This document shows positions 29,866-34,164 of a DNA stretch of 34,164 nucleotides, one piece after another (the first letter of the stretch is position 1; every line of letters starts with the position of its first letter). A program made the position numbers and the translations under genes. The notes beneath the pieces are model-generated. The model was given only the letters and a program-made list of their open reading frames with translations, searched no databases and was not told the DNA's origin. The stretch comes from an uncultured Roseburia sp. (lineage in GTDB: Bacteria; Bacillota; Clostridia; Lachnospirales; Lachnospiraceae): assembly GCA_947642555.1 (NCBI GenBank), contig CANRSX010000048.1, positions 1-34,164 of the forward strand. The letters run 5' to 3'.

Positions 29866-32800
29866 TTATAGGTAGTCCTCCTCATACTGCTCAAACTGCT
29901 CCGGGGACATTAATACCCGCCTGGGCTTTGTCCCCTCCTCCGGCCCGACGATGCCGGCCTCCTCGAGCTGATCCATGATCCTGGCCGCGCGGTTAAACCC
30001 GACTTTAAAATAACGCTGTAACATGCCGATCGACGCTTTATCCTTGTCGATGATCAGTCTGGCGGCATCCGCAAAGTAGGAATCTCTCCCGTCTCCGCCG
30101 CCGGCATCCATACCGACGCCGCTGCCCGCAGCGCCAAGGCTGCTCATTTTTGCCTCCATGTCCGGCCGGTAGGTCACCTGGCCGTTCTGTTCCTTTAAAA
30201 ATTCAACCACATTTGTCACTTCCGTATCCGATACAAAGGCGCCCTGCACGCGCACCGGCTTTGGAATGCCCTGCGGGTGGAACAGCATATCGCCCTTTCC
30301 GAGCAGCTTTTCCGCGCCGACCATATCCAGGATTGTCCTTGAGTCGGTGCCGGATGTCACCGCAAACGCGATCCGGCTCGGCATATTCGCTTTGATCAAA
30401 CCTGTGATGACGTTGACCGACGGCCGCTGTGTCGCGATGATCAGATGGATCCCGCAGGCTCTGGCAAGCTGCGCCAGACGGCAGATGGATTCCTCCACCT
30501 CCCCGGCGGCCACCATCATCAGATCCGCGAGCTCGTCCACGATAATCACAATCTGCGGCAGCTTCTCCGGCTTCGGGTCGCCCTCAATCGTCGGAAGCGA
30601 GTCGATCTTCGCATTGTATCCCTTTAAGTCGCGCACACCGGCTTCGGCAAACTTCTGATAGCGCTCATCCATCTCCACGACCGCCCACTGCAACGCGCCG
30701 GCCGCTTTTTTCGGATCCGTCACCACCGGGATCATCAGGTGCGGAATCCCGTTGTAGATGCTGAGCTCGACCACCTTCGGATCCACCATGATCAGCTTCA
30801 CGTCCTTTGGATCCGCTTTGTATAAAATACTCATCACGATCGTGTTGATACAGACGGATTTTCCGGATCCCGTCGCGCCGGCGATCAGAAGATGCGGCAT
30901 CTTTGCGATATCCGCGACCGTCGGCTTGCCGGCGATGTCTTTTCCGACGCAGAAGGAAATCCGTGAATCATGCTTCTGAAACTCCTCCGATTCGATCAGC
31001 TCCCGGAATGCAACCATCGAATTTTCCTTGTTCGGCACCTCGATTCCGACTGCCGCCTTGCCCGGGATCGGCGCCTCGATCCGGATATCCGCTGCCGCCA
31101 GATTCAGCTTGATATCGTCCGCCAGATTGACGATTTTATTGACGCGGACGCCCATCTCCGGCTGAATCTCATAGCGCGTGACCGCAGGGCCGCAGCTGAT
31201 ATTCGTGATCGTCACACTGACGCCGAAATTTTTTAAGGTCTGCTGAAGCTTTAACGCTGTCATCTGCAGCTGCTGTTTTGACTCCCCGGCCGTCTGTTTC
31301 ACCTCGTTTAGCAGAGTGACCGGCGGAAATACATATGGCTTTTGCGGCGGCTCCTCCGGGGTGATCTCCACCGGCCGGGCAGGCTCCTGCTGACGCACGG
31401 ATGCGCTTCCTGTATGTATCCCGGTCGCCGGACGGGCCGCTGGTTCTGCGAACGTGTCCTCCGCGGTCTTACGCACCGTCTCCTGCTCTCTGGCCTCCCG
31501 CACAGCTGCCGTCTCCTGCCATGCATCCGCATCCTCCGCGAAGGCAGGCTCGTCGTGCGTCTCTTCCCGGGCATTCCATGCCGTCTCCTGCCATGCATCC
31601 GCATCCTCCGCGCCAGCTGCCGTCTCCTGCCATGCATCCGCATCCTCCGCGAAGGCAGGCTCGTCGTGCGTCTCTTCCCGGGCATTCCATGCCGTCTCCT
31701 GCCATGCATCCGCATCCTCCGCGCCAGCTGCCGTCTCCTGCCATGCATCCGCATCCTCCGCGAAGGCAGGCTCGTCCATGCGCTCTGCCAGAATCCCTCT
31801 GACATCCGCCGCGATCTGTTCCGACGCCGTCTCATCAAACGGCCTCTGCCAGTCAGCGGATTCCTGCATCTGCTCTTCCTGCGGTTCGGTCTGTATGGAC
31901 GGCCGGTCCCTGTGCGCTCCGGTTTTCTCCTCCCGCTCCGTCGGGATCAGCTCGATCGCCGATTCCGGCTCCTCCTGCTTTACGGTCATGGGCGCTAACT
32001 CCACCTCGGACTCCGATGCGATATACGGCATCCGCGGCACTCCGGCCGTGTGCTCGGTCAGCGCGGAGAGCTTAATTTCCCGCTCCGGCGAAGGCCCGAC
32101 CGGGCTTAAGGAAACCTGGCGTTCCTCCTCCAGGGAAAAGGCGTCTGCTGCAATCTCGTACATTCCGCCCCCCACAGCCGCCATTCCGGTTCCCGCTCCG
32201 ATTCCGCCGGCCGGCGAGACCCCGGCTCCGTCATAAAAAGCCGGTTCCTCCTGCGGATATTCGGCGTAGAGCTCGCTGATTCCGCCCGGTTCCTGCTTTG
32301 GCACCACGCGCGTATCGATGGCCACGCCCTGCACCTTCCGGTCCATCCGGCGCTGCGCCATCTCCTCGCGCTTTAACTCCCGCTTCTGCTCGCGTTCTTC
32401 CCGCCGCTGTCCGGCGCGCTCGCGGTATTTCTGATTCCCGATCTTTGCCGATTCGTATACCTTTTTCCCGCCCTTCTGCATTCCGCGCAGCGCGGAGCGC
32501 TCCGTGAGCAGGACCAGCGAAATGATCAGCACGACCGCGTCGATCACATAGGCGCCGATCAGCCCGAAGCAGGAGCTGATCAGCTGTGCCAGCAGGCCGC
32601 CTGCAAATCCGCCGCCCGTCTTGTGCTCATGGCTGTACAGATAGGCATCAGGACCGGTCAGCGGCTCGTTTCCGTGGACGATCAGCTCGGCAAACATACA
32701 CAGAAAGATGACGAGCAGCGCCATCGCAACCAGCTTGACTACCGCAATGCGGTTCCCGCGGTTTGACACGGCAAAAAAGGTTCCCACCAGAAGAACCGGC

Positions 32801-33054
32801 GGGAACACATAAGCAATCAGCCCGAACACGCCAAAAAAGAAGCTGCTGACCGCGTTTCCGATCGTACCTCCCAGTCCGAAATTACTCAGAAATAATAATA
32901 GCGATATCGCGACAATGATCCAGAGGATCACTTCCCGCGTAAAATTTTCCTCCGGCTTCGCCGCAGCCGTTTTTGCCGCTGAAGCTTTTGCAGCCGTTTT
33001 TTTACCGGGCTGCGCTTTTTTCGCAGCGGCGGCATTTTTTTTCCCTGTTGCCAA
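29866..33054 (-). CDS. ftsK: DNA translocase FtsK/SpoIIIE
   Basis: A 1062-residue septal DNA pump that moves chromosomes during division or sporulation. The N-terminus is Ala/Lys-rich (about 1-37), followed by four membrane helices (about 41-60, 71-96, 104-124, 152-183). A long acidic linker (about 200-560) carries 37-residue tandem repeats. The motor contains Walker A LIAGATGSGKS (about 725), Walker B IVIIVDELADLM (about 838) and TQRPSVNVITGLIKANMPSR. The C-terminal winged-helix gamma domain (about 995-1060) reads KASIGMLQRYFKVGFNRAARI. Family members often have 750-950 residues, so the linker is long. The ATG is 20 bp after uppP. Confidence 0.96.
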   Translation of the reverse strand: MATGKKNAAAAKKAQPGKKTAAKASAAKTAAAKPEENFTREVILWIIVAISLLLFLSNFGLGGTIGNAVSSFFFGVFGLIAYVFPPVLLVGTFFAVSNRGNRIAVVKLVAMALLVIFLCMFAELIVHGNEPLTGPDAYLYSHEHKTGGGFAGGLLAQLISSCFGLIGAYVIDAVVLIISLVLLTERSALRGMQKGGKKVYESAKIGNQKYRERAGQRREEREQKRELKREEMAQRRMDRKVQGVAIDTRVVPKQEPGGISELYAEYPQEEPAFYDGAGVSPAGGIGAGTGMAAVGGGMYEIAADAFSLEEERQVSLSPVGPSPEREIKLSALTEHTAGVPRMPYIASESEVELAPMTVKQEEPESAIELIPTEREEKTGAHRDRPSIQTEPQEEQMQESADWQRPFDETASEQIAADVRGILAERMDEPAFAEDADAWQETAAGAEDADAWQETAWNAREETHDEPAFAEDADAWQETAAGAEDADAWQETAWNAREETHDEPAFAEDADAWQETAAVREAREQETVRKTAEDTFAEPAARPATGIHTGSASVRQQEPARPVEITPEEPPQKPYVFPPVTLLNEVKQTAGESKQQLQMTALKLQQTLKNFGVSVTITNISCGPAVTRYEIQPEMGVRVNKIVNLADDIKLNLAAADIRIEAPIPGKAAVGIEVPNKENSMVAFRELIESEEFQKHDSRISFCVGKDIAGKPTVADIAKMPHLLIAGATGSGKSVCINTIVMSILYKADPKDVKLIMVDPKVVELSIYNGIPHLMIPVVTDPKKAAGALQWAVVEMDERYQKFAEAGVRDLKGYNAKIDSLPTIEGDPKPEKLPQIVIIVDELADLMMVAAGEVEESICRLAQLARACGIHLIIATQRPSVNVITGLIKANMPSRIAFAVTSGTDSRTILDMVGAEKLLGKGDMLFHPQGIPKPVRVQGAFVSDTEVTNVVEFLKEQNGQVTYRPDMEAKMSSLGAAGSGVGMDAGGGDGRDSYFADAARLIIDKDKASIGMLQRYFKVGFNRAARIMDQLEEAGIVGPEEGTKPRRVLMSPEQFEQYEEDYL
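31508..31772 (-). repeat. Tandem repeats inside the FtsK linker
   Basis: A 111-bp unit (37 residues) occurs twice, followed by a partial third, with period marks at 31541, 31652 and 31763. Each unit holds two smaller repeats of EDADAWQETA, giving five copies in all (about residues 427-515). The DNA copies are nearly identical, so the array expanded recently and may vary in number between strains. Confidence 0.9.
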
Positions 33055-33074
33055 AAATATCCCTCCAAAACTGG

Positions 33075-33959
33075 TTATGCCGCATAGAAATACCCGCCGA
33101 TCGACAGCGCGCCGACCAGAAAGCAGTAAATGGCAAACACAGTAAATTTCTTTTTCCGCACGACGACCAACATCGTCTTGATGCAGACATATCCGATCAC
33201 CGCAGCGATCAGCATTCCGATTATGTAATAGGAGACTTCGGCGCCGGACACCTCTGTCCCCGCAAGATCCTTAAGCTGTAAAACAAGCGCGCCTAAGATC
33301 GCCGGTATGGACATCAGAAAGGAATACTTCACCGCGAAATTGCGCTGATACCCGCTCAGCAGACAGGCGGTGATCGTCGTGCCGGAGCGCGAAAGGCCCG
33401 GCAGCGTCGCGATTCCCTGCGCGATCCCCACGCCGAACGCATCCGTGTAGGTGACCTGCTTCGGGAGCTTTCCCATATCTTTTACATGGTCGGCAATCAG
33501 GAGAAGGACTCCCGTCACGACCAGGCAGATACCGGGAACGATCAGAATCTCGGACGCCATGTCCACCACCTCGCGTCCGAAAAATCCGATCACGCCGGTC
33601 GGGATCGTCGATACCAGAAGCAGCACCACAAGCTTTCGGTAGCTGCTGCTGATGATCCGCCGGTACGGCTCCTTCTTCCGTCCGCTCTTCCCGGTATTCT
33701 GAAAAAAGACCGCCAGATTGGCAAAGATATCGCGAAGGATTCCGATCCCCTCCACGATCATCCTGCCGAGATCACGATAGTATACGACGCAGATCGCCAG
33801 AAGAGTCCCCACATGCAGTAATACATCGTAGAGAATCCCGGTCTCCGTCTCGACTCCAAACAGTATCTTAAAAAGCGCCAGATGTCCGGAGCTGCTGACG
33901 GGAAGGAACTCGGTCAGTCCCTGGATCACGCCCATCAGAATCGCCTGTAGCAATGACAT
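33075..33959 (-). CDS. uppP: Undecaprenyl-diphosphatase UppP
   Basis: UppP (BacA) dephosphorylates undecaprenyl pyrophosphate, recycling the lipid carrier for peptidoglycan synthesis and giving bacitracin tolerance. The 294-residue protein starts at 33959 (MSLLQAILMG) after GGAGGCAGCT. Both signature motifs are present: GVIQGLTEFLPVSSSGHLAL (about residues 10-29) and IAQGIATLPGLSRSGTTI. About eight membrane helices are visible. It is the first gene of the run that continues with ftsK, and has its own promoter at 34014-34042. Confidence 0.96.
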   Translation of the reverse strand: MSLLQAILMGVIQGLTEFLPVSSSGHLALFKILFGVETETGILYDVLLHVGTLLAICVVYYRDLGRMIVEGIGILRDIFANLAVFFQNTGKSGRKKEPYRRIISSSYRKLVVLLLVSTIPTGVIGFFGREVVDMASEILIVPGICLVVTGVLLLIADHVKDMGKLPKQVTYTDAFGVGIAQGIATLPGLSRSGTTITACLLSGYQRNFAVKYSFLMSIPAILGALVLQLKDLAGTEVSGAEVSYYIIGMLIAAVIGYVCIKTMLVVVRKKKFTVFAIYCFLVGALSIGGYFYAA

Positions 33960-34013
33960 AGCTGCCTCCTTATCCATGTGTAATTCTGTCAGGAAACTTT
34001 TACATACTTATTA

Positions 34014-34042
34014 AATATATCATATTTAAACCGCTTTGTCAT
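34014..34042 (-). promoter_or_regulatory. Promoter of uppP
   Basis: On the minus strand ATGACA (34037-34042), 17 bp, TATATT (34014-34019), about 55 bp before the uppP start. Confidence 0.55.
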
Positions 34043-34064
34043 TAACAGCTTTTTTAAATTCTTA

Positions 34065-34094
34065 TTACATATCCTGTCACAAGTTTGTTATAAT
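34065..34094 (+). promoter_or_regulatory. Divergent promoter reading out of the window
   Basis: TTACAT (34065-34070), 18 bp, then the extended -10 TGTTATAAT ending at 34094. It faces right, away from uppP. Confidence 0.5.
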
Positions 34095-34135
34095 TTACGC
34101 GGGCGTTTAACAGTTGAATAACAGAAAAAACACCT

Positions 34136-34162
34136 GCAGGCCGCATAAAACCTGCTTTTTTT
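34136..34162 (+). terminator. Short hairpin plus T tract near the window end
   Basis: GCAGG (34136-34140) pairs with CCTGC (34151-34155), followed by seven T. The stem is only 5 bp. A run of six A before it means it could also work on the minus strand. Confidence 0.45.
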
Positions 34163-34164
34163 AT

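Noticed and set aside
31508..31772. Regular repeats that could suggest a CRISPR array
   Set aside because: The repeats are in frame inside ftsK, without unique spacers, and encode an acidic protein repeat.

Overview
The window looks like a chromosomal segment of a GC-rich gut-type Clostridia, most likely Lachnospiraceae. This is inferred from protein style (RqcH, FtsK/SpoIIIE, Fhs/FolD, an LplA-type sugar ABC operon with a YesM/YesN two-component system) and from AGGAGG-type ribosome binding sites. I see no rRNA, tRNA, CRISPR array, intact transposase or phage genes.

Layout. 1-1880: an ECF sigma factor with its zinc-finger anti-sigma factor, behind an ECF-type promoter and a structured repeat. 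1882-3201: a DUF4143 ATPase. 3317-9310 (minus): a solute-binding lipoprotein, two permeases and two cytoplasmic esterases/hydrolases, read as uptake and de-esterification of an acylated carbohydrate. 9318-16791: the most rearranged stretch. It holds a metallo-beta-lactamase-fold hydrolase, an AlbA/HTH regulator with an apparent internal deletion, an ATPase without its P-loop, and a histidine kinase/response regulator pair. A 42-bp operator-like block precedes the kinase gene, the hydrolase gene and the binding-protein gene, so these three units probably form one regulon. A ~90-bp remnant of a second kinase/regulator pair lies between the hydrolase and binding-protein genes.

16915-18699 is rqcH. 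18804-19650 is a gene-poor stretch with one small ORF, a decayed ATPase fragment and more copies of the structured repeat. 19712-21792 is a three-gene operon (membrane protein, small XRE regulator, lipoprotein). 21789-24318 (minus) holds a HAD phosphatase, a ferritin-like protein, an unknown protein and rlmH. 24455-25781 (plus) holds a zinc-ribbon membrane protein and xpt. 26063-33959 (minus) is a compact housekeeping run: uppP, ftsK/spoIIIE, fhs, folD and a zinc-ribbon/TPR/CHB_HEX_C membrane protein.

The most novel-looking item is a dispersed repeat family (69-266, 10531-10610, 19351-19456, 19463-19624) built of two modules. One module folds into hairpins whose stems change sequence between copies while staying paired, and one copy can be matched to an empty site elsewhere in the window. 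The second is the sensor-transporter-hydrolase regulon with its duplicated promoter and the scar of a lost paralogous sensor system.
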